Shown: positions 52,699 through 61,768, counted from the stretch's first letter. The stretch: DNA of 64,000 bases from Sandaracinus amylolyticus (GCF_021631985.1 NZ_CP070225.1:1-64000), one strand, 5' to 3'. A program made the numbers and translations. Notes: generated by a model from the letters alone, not told the origin.

Positions 52699-54078
52699 TC
52701 AGGTCGTGACCGCGTCGCGACGACGCGCGGGCTGGCTCGCGCGCTCGCGATCGATCCAGCGCACGAGCGGCGTCGCGGTCACGCCGTGGAGCACGATGCT
52801 GGTCGCGACGCAGGTGATCGCGAGGTCCGCGAGGCGCGCGGCCGGTCCCTCGAGCGCACCCTCGCTCGCGGCCCACGCGACGTAGTAGAGCGTTCCCGCG
52901 CCGCGGATCCCGAGCCATCCCGCGATGGCCTTCTCGCGCGCGTCGAACGGGCTCGGCGCGAGCGTGACGAGCGCACCGATCGGTCGCGCCACGAGGAAGA
53001 GCACCGTCGAGAGCACGAAGCCCGCGGGATCGAACGAGCGCGCGAGCATCGCGCCGGCGCACACGACGACGGCGATCTCGCCGACGCGCTCGAGCGTGCC
53101 CGCGAGGCGGCTCGTGTCGTGGAGCACGGTTGCAGCTGCAACCGTGGGATGACGGCGCGCTTCGTCGCTCACCGCGGGCTGCATCAGCGCGTCGGCGGGC
53201 GCGCCCTCGTCGAGCTCGAGCCGGGGCGTGACGTGCTCGCCGGGGAGCCCGGCGCGTGCGACCACGCGCATCTCCGCGCGACGCAGCGCGACGCCGGTCG
53301 CGAACACCGCGAGGAAGCCCCACCCGCGCATCGTCTCCGCAGCGACGTACGAGAGCGCGACCACACCGATCGCGAGCAGCTCGTCGATGCCCTCGGTGCG
53401 ACCGGCGCGCGCACGCGCGACGAACGCGACGCGGCCGATCGTCCAGCCGATCGCGGTGCCGATCACGAGCCCCGCGGGCACGGCCCAGACGACGCGCTCG
53501 AGCGCCCACGTCGAGAGCGTCGTCGCATCGATCGGGGCTGCGCTCGTCACCGCGAGCACACCGAGCGCGACCAACGGGAACGCGGTCCCGTCGTTGAGCC
53601 CGGCCTCGACGGTGAGCGCGGCGCGCAGCGCGTTCTCGTCGCGCGGCGAGCGCAGCGCGACCTCGCTCGCGAGCACGGGATCGGTCGGCGCCATCACCGC
53701 GCCGAGCAGCAGCGCCTCGTCCCACGCGAGCCCGAGCGCGAGGTGCGCGCCGATCGCGACGACCGCGGCAGTGACGACGAGACCGGGCCCCGCGAGCATC
53801 ACCGCCGCACGCAGCCCAGGCGCCCGCCACGGCGCGCGCACCTTGAGCCCGCTCGCGAAGAGCGATGCGAGCACCGCGACCTCGGTGAGGCGCAGGAGCC
53901 ACGGATCATCGATGCGTGGCGCCATCGCACGCAGGCCGAGCGGGCCGAGCGCCACACCGAGGCCGAGATAGAAGATCGCGACGGTGACCGGGCGATCGCG
54001 CAGCGCCGCGGCGCCGAGCGCGACCAACACCAGGAGCGCGCCGACGATCGCGACGGCCGCCGTGAGCTCGATCGACAA
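52699..54078 (-). CDS. Cation:proton antiporter, CPA1/NhaP-type
   Basis: 459 residues with about 12 membrane helices. The core motif APTDPVLASEVALRSPRDENALRAALTVEAGLNDGTAFPL (residues about 125-165) contains the TDP and ND ion-binding residues of CPA1 exchangers; GWLGIRGAGTLYYVAWA lies near the C-terminus. A hydrophilic insert at about 263-325 contains LELDEGAPADALMQPAVSDEARRHP and is probably cytoplasmic and regulatory. It exchanges Na+ or K+ for H+ across the inner membrane. The TTG start is the only sensible one before TM1. It lies 49 bp after the penicillin-acylase gene on the same strand. Confidence 0.87.
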   Translation of the reverse strand: MSIELTAAVAIVGALLVLVALGAAALRDRPVTVAIFYLGLGVALGPLGLRAMAPRIDDPWLLRLTEVAVLASLFASGLKVRAPWRAPGLRAAVMLAGPGLVVTAAVVAIGAHLALGLAWDEALLLGAVMAPTDPVLASEVALRSPRDENALRAALTVEAGLNDGTAFPLVALGVLAVTSAAPIDATTLSTWALERVVWAVPAGLVIGTAIGWTIGRVAFVARARAGRTEGIDELLAIGVVALSYVAAETMRGWGFLAVFATGVALRRAEMRVVARAGLPGEHVTPRLELDEGAPADALMQPAVSDEARRHPTVAAATVLHDTSRLAGTLERVGEIAVVVCAGAMLARSFDPAGFVLSTVLFLVARPIGALVTLAPSPFDAREKAIAGWLGIRGAGTLYYVAWAASEGALEGPAARLADLAITCVATSIVLHGVTATPLVRWIDRERASQPARRRDAVTT

Positions 54079-54127
54079 CCAAGCGAGAGGAGCACGCGGC
54101 GGGCCAAGCCCGTCGCGCGCTTCGATC

Positions 54128-57100
54128 TCACTGCATCGGAACGAGCACCTCGCGACCGACGCCGCCCTCGACGACGTCCTCGACGTGCCAGCGCATCGGG
54201 ATCGTCTCGTTGCCGAGCCAGAGGCGCACCTGATCGTCGAAGTGCTCGCTCTGCGTGATGCCCGACTGCCCGCCGGGGATCACGTTCCAGCCCTCGACGC
54301 CCTGCTCGCCGCCGAGCGCGATCACCATGCGGAACACCGGTCCGCTGCCGTGCGTGAAGCGCTCGCCCGAGAGCCCCGGGTTCGCCGCGTCGACGTCGAA
54401 TTGATCGCCGGGCCGCGGGAAGAACGTGAGCCCCGCGCGCGGATCGCCCTCGCCGATCCCGTCCGCGAGATCGATGCGCTCGGGCGTGATCGAGAAGTTG
54501 TCGACGAAGACCGAGAACATCGGATCGTCGCCGAGGAAGTCGGCGAGCAGCGACTCGAAGCGCACGCCGTGGCGCAGCCCCCAGATCCAATCGTCCGGAT
54601 CGTCCGATCCGAACCCACCCTCGCCCGGCGCGCTCGGCTCGCTGCGCAGGAACACGAGCGCGTCGCGCAGCGCTCGGACCACGATCTCGTGGCTCGTCTC
54701 GGTCTCGGTCGTCGCCACGTCGTCGAAGAACACCGACTCCTCGCGCGTCGGCTCGTAGCTGCCGAGCGACTCGGGATTGCCCGGCCCGCGGCCGCGCACG
54801 AGCAGCAACATCGTCTGCATGCGGTAGGTGTCGCCGGTCACCGCGGGCGAGAGCCCGCCGGGGATGCCCTCGTCGTCGAGCGTCCCGCGCACGAAGCGCG
54901 GGAACCACGTGCCGAAGATCGTCGTCGCGATCGCGTGCGCGCGATCCTCCGCGGCAGGCGTCGAGTAGAACGTCTCGACGCCCGAGGGAGTCGGATAGTC
55001 CGCGTCGCGCCACGCGCGCAGTCGTCCTTCGACGTCCTCGAACGCTGCCTGCTCGGCGCGCCACATCGCCGCGACGCGCGCATCGCTCGTCCCCTCGGCC
55101 GGCGTGCCCGCTGCGGTCGTGCGCGCGCGCTCGAGCTCCTCGAGGAAGAGCGGCACCCACTCCTCGCCGAGGTTCGAGCGGTGATCGCCCTGGATGTCCT
55201 GCATCTCCGCGATCGTCGCGCGCTCCGCCGCGATCGCCTGCTCGAGCCGCTGCGCGATGCGCGACGCGCGATAGCCCTCGATCCACGGCCCACCGATGTA
55301 GTGCGGATCGTCGAAGAGGTCTCCGTCGGTCGCGATCGCGCCGGGATCGTTGTTCGCGTGCTGCACGTAGCCGCGCGCGGGCGAGAGCGCCTGGGGCCAC
55401 TCGTCGAAGGGCACCGCGCACCCATCGGGATCCGTCGCCGCCGCGGCCTCGTCGACGCGACCCTCCGCGGTGAGCGGGATCGACCAGCCGCCGTACTGCG
55501 TGCCGTCGATCAGCCGCCGCGGATCGGCGCCCTCGATCCACCGGTTCGTGGTGCCATCGCGCGGCAGGTACGAGCGACACGGCACCGCGTGGTACGCGCT
55601 GTAGAGCACGTCGCCCGCCGTGTCCGACGCCATCATCGATCCGCCGTAGCCGATGAAGTGGCGCATCGCCTGGCGATAGTCCTCGACGTTCTCCGCGAGC
55701 CCGAAGAGCCGGAACGCGCGCAGCAGCACGCCTCCGTCGAAGGGCCCGTAGTCGAAGCTGACCGCGCTCACGACGCCGTCGCCGTCGACGTCGCCGGGCA
55801 CGATCCACTCGCCCATCATGTTCACCGCGCTCGCGGGGCGCTCCGCTCCGTCCTCGACCGTCTCGCCCTCGATCGACGTGATCCACCGTCCGTCGAACGT
55901 CGTGAAGCGCGCGATCGTTTCGGTGCGACCCACGCTGTCGAGCGCGGGCACGTCGGCGATCTCGTACTCCTCGTCGACGCGCGCGAGCGCGCGCTCCTCG
56001 CCCTGGAAGCGCGCACCGCGCGGCAGCCCGTCCTCGCCGAGCACGATCTCCTCGCGGTACCAGTCCGTCACGTCCGCGAAGTACGCGGTCTGGCTCCACG
56101 CGACGTGCCCGTTCGTGCCCACGCCGATCGTCGGCAGGCCCGGGATCGTCGCGCCGAGCAGGCGCGTGTCGTCCGCGCCCTCCGAGAGGAACGCGGTGTC
56201 GATCCCGACCTGCCAGAAGAGCGCAGGCACGCTGAGCTGCAGGTGTCCGTCGCCCGAGAGCAGCGAGCGACCATCGGGCGTCGAGCTGCCCGCGACCGCC
56301 CACACGTTCGAGCCGTAGCCCTCGCCCGGCGTGCGCGGCATGCGCGCGACGATGCGCTCGAGGTGCTCCGTCAATCGATCCATCACCGCGGTCTCGACGC
56401 TCGCGTGGTGACGCGCGCGACCACGACGTCGCGTCACGCGCGCGCTCTTCGACGCCGTCTCGAGGCCCCATCCCGACGCCGACGACGTGTCGCGCGGCGG
56501 CGCGTAGCGCTCCATCACGTCCTGCCGAACGCCCGCGAGGCGCAGCGCGCGATCGGGCATGCCCTCGAAGAGCGTGTCGACCCGCGCGTGATCACGATCG
56601 CGCCCCACGTCGCCGGTCTCGAAGCTCGTCGAGTAGAGCACCGTCACGCCGCACGCGATCACGTCGCGCCGATCCCACTCGTGCAGCAGCGACCACGGCC
56701 GCGTGCCCGCGCCGAGCAGCGCCGCGCCGAGGCGGACCTCCGAGGGCAGCGGCACATCGCCGTTGCTCGCCGCCGCGACGTACGCGTTGATGCCCGCGGC
56801 GAATGCGTCGACCTCGCGCGCCTCGTCGTCGGTGAGCGCGTTCGTCTGCAGATCGGTGACGAACGCGCCGCCCTTCATGCGCTCTTCGATGTCGGTCGCG
56901 AGCGCGGCGTCCCCGAGCAGCTCGGAGAGGCGCCCCTGCGACAAGCGCCGCGTGAGGTCCATCTGGAAGAAGCGATCGCGCGCCATCACGAACCCGAGCG
57001 CGCAGAACGCGTCCTCGCGCGACGCCGCGTAGATGTGCGGGACGTTCATCTCGGTGCGGACGATCTGCGCTTCCTCGGAGAGACACGGGATCGTGAAGCG

Positions 57101-57238
57101 CTCGGTCTCGGGCACCGAGTGCAGGATCGTCTGCGGCCCCGCATCGCTGCCCGCATCGACGGGCGCTGGATCGTCCTCGCACGAGCAACCCATCACGAAG
57201 GACGCGAACAGCGAGACGCACACAGCCACACGACGCAT
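54128..57238 (-). CDS. Penicillin acylase family (Ntn-hydrolase) lipoprotein
   Basis: 1036 residues. Lipobox FVMGC and an Asp/Ala/Gly linker. The alpha-chain region has VRTEMNVPHIYAASREDAFCALGFVMARDRFFQMDLTRR, typical of the family. The autocatalytic Ser is Ser310 in EGYGSNVWAV, followed by SGDGHLQLSVPALFWQVG and PGLPTIGVGTNGHVAWSQTA (oxyanion-region Asn). Family members cleave amide bonds in beta-lactams or N-acyl-homoserine lactones. At 1036 residues it is longer than usual (about 750-850), mainly in the beta chain. An envelope-anchored acylase may degrade signals or peptides of other bacteria (inference). TACTCT lies 6 nt before the ATG. Confidence 0.9.
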   Translation of the reverse strand: MRRVAVCVSLFASFVMGCSCEDDPAPVDAGSDAGPQTILHSVPETERFTIPCLSEEAQIVRTEMNVPHIYAASREDAFCALGFVMARDRFFQMDLTRRLSQGRLSELLGDAALATDIEERMKGGAFVTDLQTNALTDDEAREVDAFAAGINAYVAAASNGDVPLPSEVRLGAALLGAGTRPWSLLHEWDRRDVIACGVTVLYSTSFETGDVGRDRDHARVDTLFEGMPDRALRLAGVRQDVMERYAPPRDTSSASGWGLETASKSARVTRRRGRARHHASVETAVMDRLTEHLERIVARMPRTPGEGYGSNVWAVAGSSTPDGRSLLSGDGHLQLSVPALFWQVGIDTAFLSEGADDTRLLGATIPGLPTIGVGTNGHVAWSQTAYFADVTDWYREEIVLGEDGLPRGARFQGEERALARVDEEYEIADVPALDSVGRTETIARFTTFDGRWITSIEGETVEDGAERPASAVNMMGEWIVPGDVDGDGVVSAVSFDYGPFDGGVLLRAFRLFGLAENVEDYRQAMRHFIGYGGSMMASDTAGDVLYSAYHAVPCRSYLPRDGTTNRWIEGADPRRLIDGTQYGGWSIPLTAEGRVDEAAAATDPDGCAVPFDEWPQALSPARGYVQHANNDPGAIATDGDLFDDPHYIGGPWIEGYRASRIAQRLEQAIAAERATIAEMQDIQGDHRSNLGEEWVPLFLEELERARTTAAGTPAEGTSDARVAAMWRAEQAAFEDVEGRLRAWRDADYPTPSGVETFYSTPAAEDRAHAIATTIFGTWFPRFVRGTLDDEGIPGGLSPAVTGDTYRMQTMLLLVRGRGPGNPESLGSYEPTREESVFFDDVATTETETSHEIVVRALRDALVFLRSEPSAPGEGGFGSDDPDDWIWGLRHGVRFESLLADFLGDDPMFSVFVDNFSITPERIDLADGIGEGDPRAGLTFFPRPGDQFDVDAANPGLSGERFTHGSGPVFRMVIALGGEQGVEGWNVIPGGQSGITQSEHFDDQVRLWLGNETIPMRWHVEDVVEGGVGREVLVPMQ

Positions 57239-57244
57239 GCGGCG

Positions 57245-57250
57245 AGAGTA
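57245..57250 (-). promoter_or_regulatory. Candidate leaderless -10 element TACTCT
   Basis: TACTCT on the minus strand, 6 nt before the ATG at 57238. It is the same hexamer as before the protease gene at 865. Confidence 0.5.
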
Positions 57251-57263
57251 AACGAATTGGGCG

Positions 57264-57348
57264 ATCGGCTCGCCCACGTCGGTCGTTTCCGTCCGCGCGC
57301 GACGCGCGCTGCCGTGCGCGCCCGCCATGAGCGAGCACTCCTGTCGGG
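57264..57348 (-). repeat. Divergent copy of the 88-bp dispersed repeat
   Basis: Plus-strand ATCGGCTCGCCC, CCGTCCGCGCGC-GA-CGCGCG and GCGAGCACTCC match the reverse complement of the triplicated element. Here it lies between divergent genes, so it is not tied to transcript ends only. Confidence 0.7.
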
Positions 57349-57356
57349 AGATCCGG

Positions 57357-57362
57357 TACGTT
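57357..57362 (+). promoter_or_regulatory. Candidate leaderless -10 element TACGTT
   Basis: TACGTT lies 7 nt before the GTG at 57370. No Shine-Dalgarno. It supports this GTG as the start. Confidence 0.5.
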
Positions 57363-57369
57363 CCGCGCC

Positions 57370-57816
57370 GTGCCCAGAGCGATCATCGAAGCGAGCTCCG
57401 AGATCGACGCCCCGCCCGAGCGCGTGTGGTCGATCCTCGTCGACCTGACGAGCTACGCGGAGTGGAACCCGTTCACACCGCGCATCGACGCGAGCCTGCG
57501 CGTCGGCGAGCCCGTGGTGCTCCACGTCGCGATGACACCCGGCCGGCCGCGGCTGGTGCAGCACGAGGTGTGCACCGCGAACGACGCGAGCAAGCACGAG
57601 CTCGGCTGGGGCACGACGATGCTCGCGCGCTTCGTGCTCCACGCGAATCGCGTGCAGCGCCTCGAGCCGCTGCCCGGCGGCCGCACGCGCTACTACACCG
57701 CCGACGAGTTCGAGGGCCTGCTCGTGCCCGTGGTGATGTGGCTCTATCGCAGCGACATCCAGCGCGGCTTCGACGGCGTCGCGCGCGCGCTGAAGGCGTA
57801 CGCCGAGCGCGCTTGA
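57370..57816 (+). CDS. SRPBCC (START/polyketide-cyclase-like) protein
   Basis: 148 residues. IIEASSEIDAPPERVWSILVDLTSYAEWNPFTPRI is the classic N-terminal strand-helix of SRPBCC proteins; RVQRLEPLPGGRTRYYTADEFEGLLVPVVMWLY and the C-terminal helix GFDGVARALKAYAE complete the fold. It binds a hydrophobic ligand in a deep pocket; the ligand is unknown. GTG start with a TACGTT element at leaderless distance. Confidence 0.88.
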   Translation: MPRAIIEASSEIDAPPERVWSILVDLTSYAEWNPFTPRIDASLRVGEPVVLHVAMTPGRPRLVQHEVCTANDASKHELGWGTTMLARFVLHANRVQRLEPLPGGRTRYYTADEFEGLLVPVVMWLYRSDIQRGFDGVARALKAYAERA

Positions 57817-57849
57817 CGCGCGCGCCCGAAGCCGCGCCCACTCTCACGC

Positions 57850-58476
57850 ATGGAAGCGCTGGCGTCGGTTCCGTGGTGGGGGTTCTGCATCGCCGCGTTC
57901 GCGTTCGTCGTGACGATCGTGGGCGTGGTGGTGTGGCAGGTGATCCAGTCGCGCCTCGAGAAGCAGGAAGAGGCTCAGTTCGCGTCGGGGAAGGGGCTCG
58001 CACCGCCCACGCATCCCGAGCCGCTGCACGCGTGGACGACGATGGCGTGCGGCGTGTGCGACGGCGGCGCGTCGTGGATGAACGAGAGCGCGCAGGCCGG
58101 GCAGAACATGCTGGTCGGCTCGTGGGGCGTGTCGAGCGCGGTGCTGCTCGATCACCGTCTCTCCGAGCTCGCCGCACAGCAGCGCGACGCGTGGAGCCTG
58201 GTGCGCGCGCTGCGCATGGTCCTCGCCGCGCGCGCCGCGGGCTACCTCGATCCCGGCGGATGCTGGAACCGCGCGCGACCGATCGCGCAGGAGCTGCAGC
58301 ACCGCTACCCGTCGTTCGACGCGATCGCGCACGACTACCTGCGCGGCCTGCGCGCCTGGATGCAGGTCCCGCCCGACGGCAGCGCGGACAACCCCGAGGT
58401 GCAGCGCTGCGCGGGCAACGTCGCGCGCCTGGCCGCCGCCTCGTGGAACGGCGTCCCCTACCGCGCACCCCTCTGA
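57850..58476 (+). CDS. Membrane-anchored DUF1266-like protein
   Basis: 208 residues. One N-terminal membrane helix (FCIAAFAFVVTIVGVVVWQVIQ), then a cytoplasmic-type domain: SWGVSSAVLLDHRLSELAAQQRDAWSLVRALRMVLAARAAGYLDPGGCWNRARPIAQELQHRYPSFDAIAHDYLRGLRAWM. The pattern of a Gly-Trp start, Arg/Ala helix, GYLD, Trp-Ala and Tyr/Ser-Phe fits DUF1266. Function unknown. It lies 33 bp after the SRPBCC gene on the same strand. Confidence 0.7.
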   Translation: MEALASVPWWGFCIAAFAFVVTIVGVVVWQVIQSRLEKQEEAQFASGKGLAPPTHPEPLHAWTTMACGVCDGGASWMNESAQAGQNMLVGSWGVSSAVLLDHRLSELAAQQRDAWSLVRALRMVLAARAAGYLDPGGCWNRARPIAQELQHRYPSFDAIAHDYLRGLRAWMQVPPDGSADNPEVQRCAGNVARLAAASWNGVPYRAPL

Positions 58477-58493
58477 GCCGGGAAAGGAAGGCT

Positions 58494-58527
58494 GCTACGG
58501 AATTCGTAGCGCTACGGATTCCGTAGC
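58494..58527. promoter_or_regulatory. Two adjacent 17-bp palindromes upstream of the Ser/Thr kinase gene
   Basis: GCTACGGATTCCGTAGC (58511-58527) is a perfect palindrome around a central T. It directly abuts GCTACGGAATTCGTAGC (58494-58510), an imperfect version with the same arms. Two in-phase copies about 1.6 helical turns apart suggest a dimer-of-dimers operator, or a strong leader hairpin. Confidence 0.6.
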
Positions 58528-58633
58528 GGTGCTCCGACGTGGCCTTCCCCTCCTGAGAATCTCTCTCTCCCGACCACCGATTGATCCCACGCCGGGATCT
58601 CCCGTAGCCTTTTCCACCGCAGCGACAACCGTC

Positions 58634-60487
58634 GTGTTCCAGGTCGGCGACGTCATCGGGAGCTACACGATCCTCGCCCACCTCCGGACGGGCGGGATGG
58701 CATCGCTCTATCTCGCGCGCCGTACCGGAGCCGCGGGCTTCGCGCGCTTGGTCGCCATCAAGGTGGTGCACCCACGCCTGTCCGAGGACTCCGGACTCAT
58801 CCGGATGTTCGTCGACGAGGCGAAGCTCACCGCGCGCATCGAGCACCCGAACGTGGTGCACGTCGAGGAGCTCGGCGAGAGCGAGGGCACCTACTACCTC
58901 GTGATGGAGTACGTGCACGGCTGCTCGCTCGCGCAGCTGATGCGCTCGCTCGGTCGATCGAAGCGGCGCCTCTCGCCGCTGGTCGCCGTCGCGATCTGCG
59001 CGCGCGTCGCCGAGGGCCTGCACGCCGCGCACGAGACGACCGGTGACGACGGCCAGCTGCTCAACATCGTGCACCGCGACGTGAGCCCGCAGAACATCCT
59101 GCTCTCGCATCGCGGCCACGTGAAGCTGATCGACTTCGGCATCGCGAAGGCGAAGCTCGATCGCGGCGAGACCAACACGAAGTCGCTCAAGGGCAAGGTG
59201 CGCTACATGGCGCCCGAGCAGGCGACGACGGGCCGGGTCGATCGACGCACCGATCTCTACGCGCTCGGCATCGTGCTCTGGGAGCTGCTCACGATGCGGC
59301 GCCTGTTCTCGGGCCGCACCGAGTTCGAGATCCTGATGCAGGTGCGCAAGCCGCGCGTGGTGCCGCCGAGCCGCTACGCGACGGAGATCCCGGCCGAGCT
59401 CGACGCGGTCGTGATGCGCGCGCTCTCGACGAGCCCCGACGAGCGCTTCGCGAACGCGAAGGAGCTTCGGCGCCAGCTGGTGCGCGCGCTGCCGCGCGCC
59501 GCGGGCATCGACAGCGCGCACCTCGCGGACCTGCTGGTGAACGTCGTCGGCGACGCGCTCGATCAGGAGCGACACGAGCTGCCGCAGGACGTCTCTCGCG
59601 TGCTGCGCGCCGAGCAGCAGCGCGTGGTCGGCCTCGAGAAGCAGGAGCGCGAGAAGAGCGCGGAGCAGCCGCTCGACGAGCCCGCGGTCGCCGCGGCGAA
59701 CGGCGTCGTCGACGCGTACACGCTGCACTCGGGCGAGCTGCAGTACGAGGACGAGTCGCCCTCCGACGGTCGCGACATCGACGACGACACCGAGGACAGC
59801 GGCGAGGCCGCGCCCACCGAGCGCGCGCAGCGCCCGCCGGCCGAGGCGTTCGCACCGCGCACCGCGATCCCCATCCAGACGCCGGATCCCTCGCGGCGTC
59901 CGATCGTCGCACCCCAGGTCACGACGGCGCCCGAGGACGACGACGAGGACGACAGCCCGACCGACGTCTCCGACGAGGCGCCGGTGATCAAGTCGCCGCT
60001 GCCGCCGCCGCTGGTCACGCCCGCGGCGGTGATCGCGCGTCCACCGATCGATCCCGCGAACGATCCCTTCCGCTCTCCGGATCCGATCACGCCCGAGCCG
60101 CGCCCGCAGGATCGCAGCCTGCTCGGCTACGGCGTCGCGCTCGGCGCGTCGATGGCGATCGGTGTCGCGCTCGCGCTCTGGGCACCGAGCTGCGAGCGCG
60201 AGGCCGCGACCGCGGTGCCGACCTCACCGACGCCCGAGACGCTGCCGGTCGCTGCGCCGGCGGCGCTCGATCCCGCGCTCGCCGCGCCGCCGCCCGCGCC
60301 GGTGGTAGTGACGCCGAGCGAGCCCTCGCAGGAGCGCCCCGTCGTCGCTCCGCGCCCGCGCACCGCGACCACGATCACGCCGCCGCGACCGCGCGACGAA
60401 GCGATCACGCCGCCGCCCGTCGAGCCCCCGCCGCCGCGCGAGACGACGATCGTCGGTGGCGTCCCGATCGCGCGCGACCTGCAGTGA
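58634..60487 (+). CDS. Ser/Thr protein kinase (Hanks type) with C-terminal membrane segment
   Basis: 617 residues. Kinase domain about 8-270: glycine loop HLRTGGMASLYLA, Lys43 in VAIKVV, HRDVSPQNILL with Asp149, LIDFGIAKA (DFG), MAPEQ and TDLYALGIVLWELLT. Residues about 300-490 are acidic and Pro-rich, probably disordered. A membrane helix (YGVALGASMAIGVALALW) at about 495-515 leaves a Pro/Thr-rich periplasmic tail. The GTG at 58634 is chosen because codons between 58529 and 58633 have low third-position GC (aga, tct, att, gta, ttt), unlike the gene; the family also starts near this residue. Convergent and abutting a TPR/PEGA protein. Confidence 0.88.
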   Translation: MFQVGDVIGSYTILAHLRTGGMASLYLARRTGAAGFARLVAIKVVHPRLSEDSGLIRMFVDEAKLTARIEHPNVVHVEELGESEGTYYLVMEYVHGCSLAQLMRSLGRSKRRLSPLVAVAICARVAEGLHAAHETTGDDGQLLNIVHRDVSPQNILLSHRGHVKLIDFGIAKAKLDRGETNTKSLKGKVRYMAPEQATTGRVDRRTDLYALGIVLWELLTMRRLFSGRTEFEILMQVRKPRVVPPSRYATEIPAELDAVVMRALSTSPDERFANAKELRRQLVRALPRAAGIDSAHLADLLVNVVGDALDQERHELPQDVSRVLRAEQQRVVGLEKQEREKSAEQPLDEPAVAAANGVVDAYTLHSGELQYEDESPSDGRDIDDDTEDSGEAAPTERAQRPPAEAFAPRTAIPIQTPDPSRRPIVAPQVTTAPEDDDEDDSPTDVSDEAPVIKSPLPPPLVTPAAVIARPPIDPANDPFRSPDPITPEPRPQDRSLLGYGVALGASMAIGVALALWAPSCEREAATAVPTSPTPETLPVAAPAALDPALAAPPPAPVVVTPSEPSQERPVVAPRPRTATTITPPRPRDEAITPPPVEPPPPRETTIVGGVPIARDLQ

Positions 60488-61258
60488 TCAGCGCACCCGG
60501 ATCGTGCCGGGCTCGAGGTTGCCGACGAAGGGCTCCTCGTCCTCGTCGCTGACCGCGACCGCGACGCCGATGCCCACCGCGCCCGCCGCGACGATGCCCA
60601 CGATCGTCCAGAAGATCGGCGACTCGAACCACTCCTCGCGCCGGCGCGTCGGGATCTGCAGCGGCGGGAGCTCGGTCTCCGACTCCACGCCGCGGTGCGC
60701 GTCGTCGCTCACCCGCAGATCGAGCCGCAGTCGCTCGCCCTCGTAGAGCCGGAAGTCCTCGCGCAGCACCTCGACGCCGCCGCGCGTGACCATCACCGCG
60801 TGGCGCCCGGGATCGATCCGGAGCTCGTCTCGATCGTCGGCGCTCGGCAGGGTGCCCTCGTCGAGCTGCACGACGTCGCCCTCGACCAAGGTGCCGTGGA
60901 AGTCGACCACCAGCCGCGGCACGCGCGGCTCGAGCATCGCGCGCGCATCCCGCGCTGCCTCGCGCAGTGCGTCGCTCGCGCCGCCCTCGCCCGACTCGAC
61001 GCGCGCATACGCCTCGACGGCCGCGACGAGCCGGCCCGTCTGCGCCCGCGCGCCCGCGAGGTTGAGCAGCACCTGCGGCCGCGGCAGCAGCGCGTACGTC
61101 TCCTCGAAGAGCGCGCGAGCGTCCTCCCATCGCCCCGCGTCCGCCGCGTCGACGCCGCGCCGGAAGAGCTCCCGCGCGCGCGTCGTGTCGTCGGCCGGTG
61201 GCTGCGCGTGCACCGGGGCCGTCACGATCGCGCAGGCGATCGTCGCGAGGAGCGCCAC
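60488..61258 (-). CDS. TPR/PEGA-domain membrane protein
   Basis: 256 residues. A signal peptide ends APVHAQ; TPR-like helices lie at about 25-100 (ARELFRRGVDAADAGRWEDARALFEETYALLPRPQVLLNLAGARAQTG); a PEGA-like beta domain at 110-185 (RLVVDFHGTLVEGDVVQLDE, LRIDPGRHAVMVTRGG); and a C-terminal membrane helix (IFWTIVGIVAAGAVGIGVAVAV). These often accompany Ser/Thr kinases in myxobacteria. The only standard in-frame start before the signal peptide is GTG at 61258; TAAGCT lies 7 nt before an in-frame ATC at 61282, which would give a longer, more basic signal peptide, but ATC starts are rare. Confidence 0.75.
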   Translation of the reverse strand: MALLATIACAIVTAPVHAQPPADDTTRARELFRRGVDAADAGRWEDARALFEETYALLPRPQVLLNLAGARAQTGRLVAAVEAYARVESGEGGASDALREAARDARAMLEPRVPRLVVDFHGTLVEGDVVQLDEGTLPSADDRDELRIDPGRHAVMVTRGGVEVLREDFRLYEGERLRLDLRVSDDAHRGVESETELPPLQIPTRRREEWFESPIFWTIVGIVAAGAVGIGVAVAVSDEDEEPFVGNLEPGTIRVR

Positions 61259-61315
61259 GGTGCAGCGAGTCGTCGCGCGGATGACGACGAGCTTACCAGC
61301 CCGCGCGGGTCGCGA

Positions 61316-61768
61316 TCATCCGCCCCCGACGGCGATGCGGTGCTCCACCATCAGACATCGGTCCTGCACCACGCGGATGCCCGCGCGCGCCAGCGCCTCC
61401 GCGACCTGATCGTTCCGGATCCCGCTCTGGAGCCACACGCACTTCGGCGTCGCGGCGAGCAGGTCGTCGAGGTGCCCCGGCACGTCCTCGCTGCGGCGGA
61501 AGACGTCGACGATGTCGATCGGGCCCGGCACGTCGACCACGCGTCGCACCACCGGGACTCCGAGGATCTCCGTCACGTCCGGGTAGTACACCGGCACCGG
61601 GACGACCTCGACGCCCGCTCGTTGGAGCGCCGCCGCGACGTAGAACGCGGGCTGTCCCGACTGCTTCTCGGTCTTGATGCCCAGCACCGCGATGCGCTTC
61701 GCGGCGCGCGCGATCGTGCGGACCTCGTCCGTGGACTCGACCAGGTTCGCTCGCCAGTCGTCGTGCAT
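61316..61768 (-). CDS. CoA-binding domain protein, YccU-like
   Basis: 150 residues. RIAVLGIKTEKQSGQPAFYVAAALQRAGVEVVPVPVYYP and GPIDIVDVFRRSEDVPGHLDDLLAATPKCVWLQSGIRNDQVAEALARAGIRVVQDRCLMVEH are diagnostic of the small CoA-binding (YccU) family, a Rossmann fold. It binds CoA in the cytoplasm; its role is unclear. It ends 57 bp upstream of the TPR/PEGA start on the same strand. Divergent from the lipoprotein at 61990. Confidence 0.9.
   Translation of the reverse strand: MHDDWRANLVESTDEVRTIARAAKRIAVLGIKTEKQSGQPAFYVAAALQRAGVEVVPVPVYYPDVTEILGVPVVRRVVDVPGPIDIVDVFRRSEDVPGHLDDLLAATPKCVWLQSGIRNDQVAEALARAGIRVVQDRCLMVEHRIAVGGG

Noticed and set aside
58529-58633. Longer N-terminus for the Ser/Thr kinase
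   Set aside because: Codons there have low third-position GC, there is no Shine-Dalgarno, and the start would abut the palindromes.
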